Shown here: in pieces, positions 44,068-53,609 of the stretch | How the letters are laid out: each line of letters opens with the position of its first letter | How positions within the stretch are numbered: position 1 is the stretch's first letter | Source: Salinarchaeum sp. IM2453 | GTDB lineage: Archaea > Halobacteriota > Halobacteria > Halobacteriales > Salinarchaeaceae | Assembly: GCF_019693215.1 (NCBI RefSeq) | Contig: NZ_CP081183.1 | Coordinates: 1,987,226 to 2,051,225, forward strand | Direction: 5' to 3' | DNA length: 64,000 nucleotides | Position numbers and translations under genes: made by a program | The notes under the pieces: model-generated | Database searches by the model: none | Told to the model about the DNA's origin: nothing | The model's input: the letters and a program-made list of their open reading frames with translations, nothing else

Positions 44068-44490
44068 CTATGATTCTTTTTCTTTCTCTTTGTTTGATGC
44101 AGCAAGTTCTCTATCTAGCAGTGAGTCATCTGTGATATTGATCTCTTCTTTTGATAGATCAAGTTCTTCTTCTAATTGTCTCTCAAATTCTCGCTCAGAG
44201 ATTTTCCCAGCAACATACTGCTCTCTGAGCTCTCGTGCTTCTACCGCTTCCAACTGCTCGTTGCTGTCGGATTCTGTTGTTACTACAAACTTGTATCCAA
44301 CATATGTGATGATAATAAAGAGGGCCATCATCAGTGGTACAAATATCATCCCCATCATTGGTCCACCCATATGTGAACCAACTCCACCCATTGACATTGC
44401 TAACGAGAGCATCACCTGTGAAAGTAAAAATATTGCTACGGCTCCTACTAATAGCCATTTAACCAACGCATCTGTTATAGGTTCTCTCAC
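44068..44490 (-). CDS. Small membrane protein with SHOCT domain
   Basis: A 140-residue protein with two hydrophobic helices (about 9-33 and 45-68; the loop is Met/Gly-rich, 'MGGVGSHMGGPMMGM'), then a short oligomerisation SHOCT domain, 'LREQYVAGKISEREFERQLE' at about 88-107. SHOCT-containing membrane proteins are widespread in haloarchaea and without known function. It starts at a GTG. It is convergent with the mscS-type gene. Confidence 0.75.
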   Translation of the reverse strand: MREPITDALVKWLLVGAVAIFLLSQVMLSLAMSMGGVGSHMGGPMMGMIFVPLMMALFIIITYVGYKFVVTTESDSNEQLEAVEARELREQYVAGKISEREFERQLEEELDLSKEEINITDDSLLDRELAASNKEKEKES

Positions 44491-44649
44491 ATGTAGATTA
44501 CGTATTCAAACGACTTGAGAGCTATTGTATGCTAAATTATATAATCTCAGGTTGTTTCAAAACTCAGAGGCTGGGCTCTTTGTTTCAATCGTAATCTCTG
44601 ATTCATGGAGAACACTTATTAAGGTTCTATTTCTTCTCCCTGTACGTGC

Positions 44650-46314
44650 ATGCTACACACTACTGGTGACCTCCTTTCTATCGATGTCGGGGCTTGTTCA
44701 ACGACGGATATTGATATCGACTCACTTACCTCCAAGTATATCGGTGGTAGAGCGCTTGCAACTCGATTAGCCCACGAACGAATTCCGTTTGATGCGGATC
44801 CGATGGGACCAAAGAATCGACTTTTCTTCACGACCGGTCCACTGCAGATGTCACAGATGAGCTTTACTGGACGGATGAATTGCACTGGTATATCTCCTCT
44901 TACTGATGGTCTGTTATCTAGCAACGCTGGTGGATTCTTATCTCGTAACTTTGCTAGTACGGGTTACGCTGCAGTTGAGTTAGCTGGCAGTAGTGATGAA
45001 CTTCTTGTTATTCACGTTCGAGATGATGAGGTCCAATTTGAGCCAGCCCATAGCCTCCATGGTGCAACCGTTCCTGAGACACTCGAATATCTTGAAGCAG
45101 AACGGGATATTTCACCTGATCAAACGACAGTTATCGGGCCAGCTGGTGAGAATGCCGTTCGATTTGCTTCAATTATGACATCTGGTGAGCGAGCCTTTGG
45201 ACGAGGAGGTCTCGGTGCTGTTATGGGTGCAAAAAATGTGAAGGCGGTCACCTTTGCTGGCGACCGTGCTCCATCAATTGAGATCCCATCAATCCAACAG
45301 GAGATCCACAGAGAAGCAGCAACTGACGACCATATTATGAAAGACCAGGGGACTGTCTCAGTTATGGACCTAGCTAATGAGATCAATGGTCTTCCGTCAT
45401 ACTACTTTTCAGAACAATCCTTTGATGGAGTCGAAGAAATCAACGGTGCCGCAGTCGCAGACAAAAAGTACAAAAAAGGAACCTGCTCAACGTGTGCTTT
45501 TGCATGTAAACTCCCAACGCGTGATGAAGAAACTGGCATTGAGACAGAGGGACCGGAATTTGAGGTGGCAATGGCACACGGGTCAAACTCGGGCGTCGAT
45601 GAAATTGTTTCAGTAATGAAATCAAATGACCTTTGCGATTCCTATGGGCTTGATGCCATCTCTGCAGGCAACACGATTGCTGCTTACCTTGCCGCTGAAG
45701 ACGAATTCGGCAACACTGACTTAATTCATCGGTTACTTGAAAAAATCGCCCACAGAGAAGGAATTGGTGATAAATTAGCTGAGGGAATTGATCGAGTCCA
45801 CGAGGACCTTGGCGTTGAGAACTGGTCCGTAAAAGGTCTTGATTTTGCTGCACATGAAGGGCGAGTATTACATGGCCAAGGACTTTCCTATGCGGTTGCT
45901 AACAGAGGTGCTGATCACATGTATGCAACGTTTTATTCTGTTGAGTATCCACTTGCTTCAGAACACAAAGCAATGGATCCAGAAGGAACTCTTGGTAAAG
46001 CATCCCGACTTGTCCGTAGAGAGAATTTGATGGCTGTCAACGACTCAGGTGTTCTTTGTAAATTCGCCCGTGATTACATGACTCCAGACCGGTATGAAGA
46101 ACTGTTTGCGTGTGAGTTCGACACACTTCTCAATGTTGGCGCGAAGACGGTCACCCTCGAACGGCATTTCAACAATCAGCGCGGGTTCGATGCTAGTGAT
46201 GACCGTCTTCCATATGACCTCCCTGATTTAAACGAAGCCATCAATGAGTACTATACAGAACGCGGATGGAATGCTGGAGTTGTTCCGGATAGCCAGTTAC
46301 CGGCTGATCTGTAG
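44650..46314 (+). CDS. aor: Aldehyde:ferredoxin oxidoreductase family (tungsten/molybdenum pterin) enzyme
   Basis: A 554-residue AOR-family protein, slightly short of the usual 600-640. The N-terminal pterin domain shows 'YIGGRALATRL', 'TGPLQMSQMSFTGRMNCTG' and 'MTSGERAFGRGGLGAVMG'. The Fe4S4 ligands are C279-x2-C282-x3-C286 ('CSTCAFAC') and C470 ('GVLCKFA'), and the pterin motif is 'CDSYGLDAISAGN' (329-341). The family oxidises aldehydes (or glyceraldehyde-3-phosphate in GAPOR) with ferredoxin as acceptor. Its closeness to GAPDH and an aldolase makes a sugar-derived aldehyde plausible. It stands alone, with an upstream TATA candidate, and is followed by an IS-end repeat. Confidence 0.85.
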   Translation: MLHTTGDLLSIDVGACSTTDIDIDSLTSKYIGGRALATRLAHERIPFDADPMGPKNRLFFTTGPLQMSQMSFTGRMNCTGISPLTDGLLSSNAGGFLSRNFASTGYAAVELAGSSDELLVIHVRDDEVQFEPAHSLHGATVPETLEYLEAERDISPDQTTVIGPAGENAVRFASIMTSGERAFGRGGLGAVMGAKNVKAVTFAGDRAPSIEIPSIQQEIHREAATDDHIMKDQGTVSVMDLANEINGLPSYYFSEQSFDGVEEINGAAVADKKYKKGTCSTCAFACKLPTRDEETGIETEGPEFEVAMAHGSNSGVDEIVSVMKSNDLCDSYGLDAISAGNTIAAYLAAEDEFGNTDLIHRLLEKIAHREGIGDKLAEGIDRVHEDLGVENWSVKGLDFAAHEGRVLHGQGLSYAVANRGADHMYATFYSVEYPLASEHKAMDPEGTLGKASRLVRRENLMAVNDSGVLCKFARDYMTPDRYEELFACEFDTLLNVGAKTVTLERHFNNQRGFDASDDRLPYDLPDLNEAINEYYTERGWNAGVVPDSQLPADL

Positions 46315-46332
46315 TCAAGCAATCTGGTTGTC

Positions 46333-46378
46333 TACAGAGAAAGCAGGCAGCGTGCCTCGGGGCTTGACCCGAGGTTGT
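46333..46378 (-). repeat. Solo IS-end repeat with the best-kept palindrome
   Basis: On the plus strand CTACAGAGAAAGCAGGCAG is followed by the palindrome CCTCGGG (46355-46361) / CCCGAGG (46368-46374) with a six-base loop, then TTGTTGACC. It is the same unit as at 25797, 34853 and 42856, but in the opposite orientation relative to the flanking gene, so it is not simply a gene terminator. Non-coding. Confidence 0.6.
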
Positions 46379-46426
46379 TGACCAGTAGCATACCTTTTTG
46401 AATATGTAATGCCACTAGCTACACTG

Positions 46427-47431
46427 ATGACAGTCGAGGTACAACAGATTCAGTTGTCAAATACATCGTTTGAAGGTAACAATAATGCATATCTTCTCAA
46501 GACGGAGGAAAAAACAATATTAATTGATACTGGTGATGGCACACCAGAAACCCTAAATCAACTCCAGAACGGGATTTTAGAGTACAATACCGGTATCTCT
46601 GATATTGATCATATTTTTCTTACACATTGGCACGATGATCATGCCGGATTAGCCGGCGAAATTCAGGCAAGGAGTGGTGCATCTGTACATGCACACGAGA
46701 AGGATCTCCCACTCGTTGAACAACGTTCCGAAACTTGGAAGAACATGTACGAAACCAGAATGGAGTACTATGACCAGTGGGGAATGCCTGAGCACAAGCA
46801 ACAAGATCTTGAATCGTTCTTCAGACAAACCGATCTGACAATGCGGTCACCAGACGTGACGCCGATTCAAGATGGGGATACATTCACCTTTGGATCGACA
46901 ACATTACGCGTAGTTCATATTCCTGGACACACAGCTGGACTGTGTCTATTTGAAGTCAATAATGGAGCGGACATTGCCTTTACCGGTGATACCCTATTGC
47001 CGATGTATACACCTAACGTTGGTGGGGCTGATCTTCGAGTTGTCCAACCGCTTAAACAATATCTTGACGGCCTTGGCCAGATAATTGACGCAAACTATAC
47101 CCGTGCATGGCCTGGACATCGATCCCCGATTGATAATCCGGTAACCCGTGCGACAGAGATTATAGAACATCACAAAGACCGCACGATTAGAATAATCAAC
47201 GTGCTTGTAAATGAAGGTCCTTGTGACGCCTGGACAGTTAGTAATCATCTTTTTGGAAAACTTGAGAATATACACATCCTCCACGGTCCCGGCGAGGCAT
47301 ATGCACATCTGGATCATTTGGAACGGACCGGTGCAGTACATTACGAAGCAGGCACATACCAGCTTTCATCACACGTTGAGTCATTAGCTGAGTCAAATCA
47401 GTCCAGTGAAATAATTGATATATGCTTCTGA
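46427..47431 (+). CDS. Metallo-beta-lactamase-fold hydrolase with C-terminal winged-helix part
   Basis: A 334-residue MBL-fold protein of the glyoxalase II/LACTB2-like branch. The metal-binding motif 'THWHDDHAG' is complete; further ligands are in 'IPGHTAGLCLF', 'FTGDTLL' and 'AWPGHRSPI'. The last 75 residues resemble a small helical/winged domain ('CDAWTVSNHLFGKLENIHIL'). It probably hydrolyses a thioester or similar substrate. The ATG at 46427 is preferred to that at 46409, as the TATA-like CTTTTTGAAT is centred 29 bases before it. Confidence 0.82.
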   Translation: MTVEVQQIQLSNTSFEGNNNAYLLKTEEKTILIDTGDGTPETLNQLQNGILEYNTGISDIDHIFLTHWHDDHAGLAGEIQARSGASVHAHEKDLPLVEQRSETWKNMYETRMEYYDQWGMPEHKQQDLESFFRQTDLTMRSPDVTPIQDGDTFTFGSTTLRVVHIPGHTAGLCLFEVNNGADIAFTGDTLLPMYTPNVGGADLRVVQPLKQYLDGLGQIIDANYTRAWPGHRSPIDNPVTRATEIIEHHKDRTIRIINVLVNEGPCDAWTVSNHLFGKLENIHILHGPGEAYAHLDHLERTGAVHYEAGTYQLSSHVESLAESNQSSEIIDICF

Positions 47432-48020
47432 GCGATATCTGCCCGACTGTATTTTCTAGGCGTGTCCAAGTTTTATTATTTTATGCTAGGCAGAATCAAG
47501 TACTATAGGATCTGGAGATCCTGTTGACTAACACATATAGTATGCCCTTAATTGCCAAATATAGTTTATTTTATACGGTGACTAAACCGCCTCATTACTG
47601 TAGAAACCCCGAGACAAAAACTCCCGGATTTAGCCGCGGGTAGTTCAAGTGAGGATCGGTGGTAGAGCTACCTATATTACTGATCTCAAAATCCATATAA
47701 TCTAATTGAATTTAAACTTAGATGCGTTATCGACAGAATTAGCAACTACAGAAATTCATGGAGTCCATGTGAATCGCCAAAACGTAGGGTAGGTAAAATA
47801 TATCTGTGCGATAGTTGTATGTGTATAATCTTATATGACACAACTTCAATGAGTTAACTTCCATTTCTGCAGGCCACCTCCTCGTTCTCAACGAGTCGCC
47901 GAAGGCGGCGAGTAGACAGGGGTAGCTCACTAGAGAATAATGCTAAATTGAGCTCAAGCATATCCATTTTCGACATGAGTAAATCACAAGTTTGTTCAGC
48001 CACTTTTTCTGCCAGATAGC
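47432..48020. other. Gene-free region with a decayed right-end repeat
   Basis: Nearly 590 bases without a supported gene. At 47860-47935, on the plus strand, lies a right-end-like unit: GTCGCC-GAA-GGCGGC hairpin followed by GAGTAGACAGGGGTAGCTCAC, matching the intact tnpB right end, but with its outer stem lost. A weaker similarity (CCGCGGGTAGTTCAAG) is at 47630-47650. The rest is AT-rich. A small palindrome GGATCTGGAGATCC is at about 47509-47522. Confidence 0.5.
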
Positions 48021-49571
48021 ATGTCTGAACCGGCAGTAAATCATTCATCTCCATACAAGTTACCTCCTGAGAACTCCAGTCCAACTCGCTTTCTCACAGT
48101 TTCTGGTCATATCACCTCGATGTGTATGTCTCATACTCTTGAAAGGGCTATAGAATATCACGCTCCAGACGCGATTATTGCAATCCCACCTGACGAACAT
48201 CATGTTCCTGGAGCATTATATGATTCTTCACAGTCCGTTCTTTCCTGTGGCCGAGTACAAACTCCCGACTCATATTTGGTCAACAAGGATACGATGATCT
48301 ACACAATACCTCACAGTGTTGAATCGCTGTCAGTAGAGTCACTTGAACCTGTAGATCAAGCATCTGATCCTCCGGCATCCTTCGATGCTTCTCTTTCGAT
48401 TTATATCACGAATCAAATTTCACTCCGTATCAACCCGTACGACCGTACAACAACGCTAAAAGGTCTACAATCGTATTTAAATCAGCTACCAGATTCATTA
48501 AACTATGAACAAGGCATCCATTGCTCTACGGAACTCCGTTCTGGATATCGGACCATTAAGTCTATTGACGGAACAAGATACCAGATTGTCGGGATCGGTC
48601 AGGGAGACGAAACAAGTAGTGCTGGATGCGATACACAAACTGATACTATTGGTATATTTGATGTTTTTGAGAATGGTGCAGTTACTCACAGTGAAATGGA
48701 TCCAGTAAATTTTGGAATCCGTGGGTTGCAGGGTGTTGGTTCCACACGAGCTAAATACCTTCGACAGAACGGGTATACAACAGTACAACAGATTGCTGAT
48801 GCAACACTTCGTGATCTACAGCAACTACCAAAGGTTGGCCGATCTACCGCACAGAACATTAAACAAGCAGCACAAGGACAAATTAGCAATAAACCTATTA
48901 TTACGGGAGAAAATCCGCTCCCTGATAAGGACCCCATTTATATTGACATCGAAACTGATGGGCTTGCTCCCTCAACTGTCTGGTTGATTGGCGTCCTCGA
49001 TGGTACAGCTGAACATGGTAGTTATCTTGCATTCAGAGAGCAACAGCCGGAAGATTTTCGACATATTGAAGATTTTGTATTCTGGGTGCAGGCCAATGCC
49101 GCCGACCGACCCATAGTTACATGGAATGGTTACGGGTTCGATTTTCCTGTACTACGTGACCAAATTCAACAACACTGCTACGATCAAATCGAAACGTGGG
49201 AAAGTCTACGCAAGATTGATCTATTATGGTGGGCGCAACACCAAGATGGCGGCAACGCTATTTTACCTGGGCCGACCAATCAACTAGAGCAGGTAGCAGA
49301 AGCGCTTGGTTGGACGCCAAATACGACTGGGATTAATGGCCAACTTGTGGCGAAAATATACACTGCGTATCGGTCAGCGTTTAATAATCAACGTGATGAA
49401 CAGTCTACATACCGCCCTGATTGGTCTCGGCTTGAAAGGTACTGTGAGGACGATGTACGTGCACTCGCATCAATCTACGAAGCACTAAAGAACAGCCACC
49501 AACCTATTGATAACCAACAGCAAAAACGTCGATCAAATAGCACACAAGGGGCACTTTCTGATTTCACATGA
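48021..49571 (+). CDS. DEDD exonuclease with helix-hairpin-helix, MrfB (YprB)-like
   Basis: A 516-residue protein with three parts. Residues 1-230 have no recognised fold. Residues about 232-285 hold tandem helix-hairpin-helix motifs ('LQGVGSTRAKYLRQNG' and 'LPKVGRSTAQNI'). Residues about 305-490 are an RNase H-like DEDD exonuclease domain: 'IDIETDGL' (D309, E311), 'WNGYGFDFPVL' (D374) and 'YCEDDVRA' (D477/D478). This matches the YprB/MrfB family of bacteria, in which MrfB works with helicase MrfA in repair of mitomycin-type DNA damage. The stop overlaps the helicase start by four bases (49568-49571), as expected for partners. An archaeal role in DNA repair is inferred. Confidence 0.8.
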   Translation: MSEPAVNHSSPYKLPPENSSPTRFLTVSGHITSMCMSHTLERAIEYHAPDAIIAIPPDEHHVPGALYDSSQSVLSCGRVQTPDSYLVNKDTMIYTIPHSVESLSVESLEPVDQASDPPASFDASLSIYITNQISLRINPYDRTTTLKGLQSYLNQLPDSLNYEQGIHCSTELRSGYRTIKSIDGTRYQIVGIGQGDETSSAGCDTQTDTIGIFDVFENGAVTHSEMDPVNFGIRGLQGVGSTRAKYLRQNGYTTVQQIADATLRDLQQLPKVGRSTAQNIKQAAQGQISNKPIITGENPLPDKDPIYIDIETDGLAPSTVWLIGVLDGTAEHGSYLAFREQQPEDFRHIEDFVFWVQANAADRPIVTWNGYGFDFPVLRDQIQQHCYDQIETWESLRKIDLLWWAQHQDGGNAILPGPTNQLEQVAEALGWTPNTTGINGQLVAKIYTAYRSAFNNQRDEQSTYRPDWSRLERYCEDDVRALASIYEALKNSHQPIDNQQQKRRSNSTQGALSDFT

Positions 49572-52042
49572 GTAATAAACGACGACCAGACACAACTTTG
49601 AACGAGGCTTCGCTATCGGAACGTAATTTTGAAGAAGCATATCCTGAATACCAAGGACAGATCAAATATGCTGAGCGCATCAACCCCAGAGACGGAAAAT
49701 CCGTTAACCCGGATAAGGTTCTCCGACCGAAGCTCGCTGATCGTGTTGGTTCTGACTTGTGGACACATCAGGCAGAGGCACTTGATCTCCTTGCCGAACA
49801 GGAGAATGTTGTTGTGACAACGAGCACATCATCTGGAAAAACGTGGGTATACGCCTTACAAATTGCACGCAACTATCTGCGTAACCCAGAGAACACTGCG
49901 CTTTGCCTTTTTCCGATGAAAGCATTGACGCGCGACCAGAAGAACGAATTACAAACAAAGTTGCAGGACGACTGGAACCTTGATATTACTATTGGTGTTT
50001 ACGACGGTGATACAAGTAGCGATCAAAAGCGCCGAATTAGAAAACAGGCAAATGTCATTTTGACAAACCCTGCTGGCCTAAATGTCTATTTACTTCGCCA
50101 TAACAAAGATCGTGGCTGGCACCGATTCTACAATAACCTTGAGTTAGTTGTTGTTGATGAAGCTCACGAATACAGTGGTGTCACAGGAACTCATGTTGCA
50201 TTTATCATCCGCAGATTGCGCCGTCTGCTGAACTATTATGATACAGATCCACAGTTTGTAATGACAACGGCAACGATAGGTAATCCTGCAGAGCATGGAG
50301 CCCGACTTACAGGCGCTGAATTTTCTGTTGTTGATGAGGACGGATCACCCCGCGGACAGCGGGATATTATTTTCTGGGAACCACCGATTGATGAGTCTCA
50401 ACTCTCAGACAACCCAGACGATCCACTTGGAGATTATGAACAGGCTCGGGTTGCAACGGGAACAGAAGCAGCCAGTGTAACCGCACATCTTGGTATTAAT
50501 GGAGCACAAACGCTACAGTTCTGTACAGCCAGGCAGGGAACTGAGGTTGGAGCAAAACAAATCGTAAATGCAGCACAAGACCATCCCGAAAGTGGCTTTG
50601 TTGAGACTCAAGCGTATCATGCTGGTCTCGGCAAACAGCAGCGAAGGCAGGTTGAAACCCGGCTCAAAAACGAACAACTCGATGCTGTTGCAACAACAAA
50701 TGCTCTTGAGCTGGGAATCGATATTGGATCAGTTGATGCAACTGTGACAGCTGGATATCCAGGAACACGACAATCATTCTGGCAGCAGGTCGGGCGGGCC
50801 GGCAGAGGAGATAACGATGCAGTGTCCGTTCTTATCGGTGGTATGGATGCAATGGATGGCTACATCTTCGAGCATCCATCGTATCTGACTGAAGCAGAGT
50901 CCGTCGAAGATGCTGTCGTATCGATTAGTAATGAACAGATATACAGCGATCATATTTTGGCCGCTGCCTCAGAACGCCCACTCCAGTCAGAGGATGCCAT
51001 GTTCTTTGGGGATGAATCACGGTTTGGAGAGACTGTTGCCATGTGGCAGAAAGCAGGATTTCTTGAAGAGGTAGGCTCGCTTGATGGAGGGGGTGTCACT
51101 TACACCGGAGATCCCCGTCCCCAATCTCGGATCTCATTGTACGGAACTGACAGCACCGAATATACAGTCATCTGTAAACATGGCGAAATTGACCATGACC
51201 CGGTGTCAAAAGAGCGCGCCTATCGAGATTACCATGAAGGTGCACTATTTCTCCATGCTGGACAACAATATAAAGTTGCTAAGGTTGATCATACATCACC
51301 GCGACCACAAATTACTGTCACAAAAACAGACGTTCACAGCTACACACAGACTCAATCGAATAAATCTATCCAAGACATTACCGTCATCAACCATCGGCCT
51401 CTTGCAAATGGATATGATCTGTACTTTGGAGAAGGGACTGTCAACATACAGTACGACCGGTACCACGTGCGCGATATCTACACAGGAGATATTATTCAGC
51501 ACGGACTCAAAACAGGTTCTCCACCACTCGAACTGAATACTGAGTTGATGTGGGTTAGCCTCCCGGAACAGCACTGTTCAAAGACTATTGCGGCTCTTGA
51601 CGGCAATTATCTTGTCCCATCTACTCGGGCGGAGGAAGATAGACGAGTTCCAGATGAACCAGCACGATATACATATGCCGGTGGACTGCATGCAGCGGAG
51701 CATGGAATAATTCAATTAGCACCTCTTGAATTGATGATTGATAATGCAGATGTTGGTGGCTTATCGACTCCCCGTCACCATCACCATACAATTCCCGGGC
51801 CTGTTTGGTTCATCCATGATGGAATTGATGGAGGCGTGGGATTCTCGAAAGCAATCTACGAGAACTTCACAGCCTTGGCCAAACGAACATTAGACCGCGT
51901 TGAGAATTGCCAGTGTTCTCGTCGCAGAGGGTGCCCACTCTGTGTCATGTCCGAGCATTGTGGCAACAACAATGATCCATTAGACACACTTAGCGGTTCA
52001 ATGATCCTCAATGATGTGCTGTGTGCAATCAACGAGAATTAA
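49568..52042 (+). CDS. DExH-box helicase with DUF1998 zinc site, MrfA (YprA)-like
   Basis: An 824-residue superfamily 2 helicase. Motif I is 'TSTSSGKT' (85-92), motif II 'VVDEAHEY' (DEAH at 197-200), motif III 'TTATIGNP', and motif VI 'QQVGRAGRGD'. The C-terminal DUF1998-type cysteine cluster is C783/C789/C792/C798 ('CSRRRGCPLC' and 'EHC'). The ordering and the cysteine site match YprA/MrfA/Hrq1-type helicases, 3'-5' DNA translocases. It is coupled to the exonuclease gene and ends an apparent two-gene operon; the MBL gene follows after 115 bases. Confidence 0.88.
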   Translation: MSNKRRPDTTLNEASLSERNFEEAYPEYQGQIKYAERINPRDGKSVNPDKVLRPKLADRVGSDLWTHQAEALDLLAEQENVVVTTSTSSGKTWVYALQIARNYLRNPENTALCLFPMKALTRDQKNELQTKLQDDWNLDITIGVYDGDTSSDQKRRIRKQANVILTNPAGLNVYLLRHNKDRGWHRFYNNLELVVVDEAHEYSGVTGTHVAFIIRRLRRLLNYYDTDPQFVMTTATIGNPAEHGARLTGAEFSVVDEDGSPRGQRDIIFWEPPIDESQLSDNPDDPLGDYEQARVATGTEAASVTAHLGINGAQTLQFCTARQGTEVGAKQIVNAAQDHPESGFVETQAYHAGLGKQQRRQVETRLKNEQLDAVATTNALELGIDIGSVDATVTAGYPGTRQSFWQQVGRAGRGDNDAVSVLIGGMDAMDGYIFEHPSYLTEAESVEDAVVSISNEQIYSDHILAAASERPLQSEDAMFFGDESRFGETVAMWQKAGFLEEVGSLDGGGVTYTGDPRPQSRISLYGTDSTEYTVICKHGEIDHDPVSKERAYRDYHEGALFLHAGQQYKVAKVDHTSPRPQITVTKTDVHSYTQTQSNKSIQDITVINHRPLANGYDLYFGEGTVNIQYDRYHVRDIYTGDIIQHGLKTGSPPLELNTELMWVSLPEQHCSKTIAALDGNYLVPSTRAEEDRRVPDEPARYTYAGGLHAAEHGIIQLAPLELMIDNADVGGLSTPRHHHHTIPGPVWFIHDGIDGGVGFSKAIYENFTALAKRTLDRVENCQCSRRRGCPLCVMSEHCGNNNDPLDTLSGSMILNDVLCAINEN

Positions 52043-52157
52043 CACATTCCAAAGTTTGCTCAGATAAAACGGCTACCAAGCGAGTGTAGCGTTCATAGTG
52101 TGATTTATCATAATCCCTATTATTGATCGGATATAATCCCATACAACGCTGTTTGTC

Positions 52158-53192
52158 ATGAAATACCATACTATTATTGTCATTGTGACCATTATTTTCA
52201 CAGGCGGGTGTGCTGAGCTGATTGACACTAACGATGGGAATAGTGAAAATGATGAAGATGATCCATCACACATAACTAACGTTAGTGGGGACGTTGCCGT
52301 TCATCATATAGACGTTGGGCAGGCAGATGCGACACTTATTGAAACTCGTAAAAACGAGACAATGCTGATCGATTCTGGAGATCACTGGGATAACGGTGAA
52401 ATTGTAATCGACTACCTTGAGCAACAGGATATCACTAAGATTGATCACCTTGTTGCTACACACGCGCATGCAGATCACATTGGTGGACATGCTGATATTA
52501 TTGAAACGTTTGAGACAGAATACGATGGAATCGGTAATGCCTACGATCCCGGTGTTGAGCATGACACTCAAACATACGGTGACTACATCAACGCAACAGA
52601 AGAGTATCTTGGTGAGCTGCTGATAATCGAAGAGGGCGATGAAATACCAATTGCAGGAAACGTGAGTGCATCCATATTGAATCCACCGGAGGAGCGACAG
52701 TCAGATGACTTCCACGAGAACAGCGTGGTAATGAAGATCGAATTTGGTGAATTTGTCTATATCACAACCGGCGATGCAGAAGTACCGATAGAACAACGAT
52801 TAGTAGAAGAATTAGACGTAGATCTCTCCGCACATACATACCAGGCCGGGCATCACGGGTCGAATACTTCGTCGAGTGAACCGTTCCTTGAGGCAATGTC
52901 CCCAGAAGTTGTTGTTATCTCAAGTGACTTTGACAGTCAGTATGGACACCCTCATGATGCGGTGCTCGAACGGTTTGCTGCCCACAACATCGAGACATAT
53001 TGGACAGGTATACATAATACAACGGTTGTAACAACTGATGGAATAAATGTCAGCGTTACCACTGAGCAAGAAGGGCCAACCGATCCGCTACAACTTCGTG
53101 ATATGAACCCAGTCGAAGATGCTTCTAGCAATTCGCTCGGACAACTGACCGACACCATATTAATCGATCAGACCCCACTGATACAAGTATGA
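52158..53192 (+). CDS. Secreted MBL-fold lipoprotein, ComEC C-terminal-domain-like
   Basis: A 344-residue protein with a short hydrophobic signal ending in a lipobox, Cys18 ('FTGGC'), then an acidic spacer. The MBL domain has H102-x-H104-x-D106-H107 ('THAHADHIGG'), 'IDVGQADATLIE' and 'AGHHGSNTSSS', the hallmarks of the ComEC/Rec2-type MBL subfamily that acts on DNA or phosphodiesters outside the cell. It is likely surface-anchored and could degrade extracellular DNA. The stop overlaps the DUF3006 start by four bases. The signal looks Sec-type, not Tat. Confidence 0.82.
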   Translation: MKYHTIIVIVTIIFTGGCAELIDTNDGNSENDEDDPSHITNVSGDVAVHHIDVGQADATLIETRKNETMLIDSGDHWDNGEIVIDYLEQQDITKIDHLVATHAHADHIGGHADIIETFETEYDGIGNAYDPGVEHDTQTYGDYINATEEYLGELLIIEEGDEIPIAGNVSASILNPPEERQSDDFHENSVVMKIEFGEFVYITTGDAEVPIEQRLVEELDVDLSAHTYQAGHHGSNTSSSEPFLEAMSPEVVVISSDFDSQYGHPHDAVLERFAAHNIETYWTGIHNTTVVTTDGINVSVTTEQEGPTDPLQLRDMNPVEDASSNSLGQLTDTILIDQTPLIQV

Positions 53193-53482
53193 CACTCAGT
53201 GGAATATATACAGCGGCGGTCGATCGAATTGTAGATGGGAAACATGCTGTCCTGTTAGTTGAAAATGATGAGGGGGAAACAATCGATGAGAAAGTGGTAC
53301 CTGTCACAGAACTCCCAGAACAGGCGCAGGATGAATTAGGACTTGTCTCGGTAAAATTTGCTGATGACTCCCCGATTGAGTACACATACTTGCAAACTGA
53401 AACGCAAAAGCGCCGAGAATCAATTAAAAAGACACTTGACCATATATCAACACCACTATCTGAACGAACTGAGGATGAATGA
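53189..53482 (+). CDS. DUF3006 protein
   Basis: A 97-residue acidic protein with the DUF3006 pattern near the N-terminus ('AAVDRIVDGKHAVLLVEND' with following 'VVPVTELPE'). DUF3006 genes are often found next to ComEC-like MBL genes, as here; the function is unknown. Probably cytoplasmic. A run of eight T bases about 100 bases after the stop could end the transcript. Confidence 0.8.
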   Translation: MTLSGIYTAAVDRIVDGKHAVLLVENDEGETIDEKVVPVTELPEQAQDELGLVSVKFADDSPIEYTYLQTETQKRRESIKKTLDHISTPLSERTEDE

Positions 53483-53579
53483 ACACTCCCACTGACTGCA
53501 ACAATTGGTTTTGCTCTTCTGCAGGGATGAATGCTCAATTCAGATAATGTAGTATATCTGACTGCAAAATCCCTTGTAC

Positions 53580-53587
53580 TTTTTTTT
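53580..53587 (+). terminator. Oligo-T transcript end
   Basis: Eight consecutive T bases on the coding strand, 98 bases after the DUF3006 stop and before the next promoter. Archaeal RNA polymerase ends at such U-tracts without a hairpin. No stem precedes it. Confidence 0.45.
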
Positions 53588-53609
53588 GCACTACTGCTCC
53601 AAAGCATTT

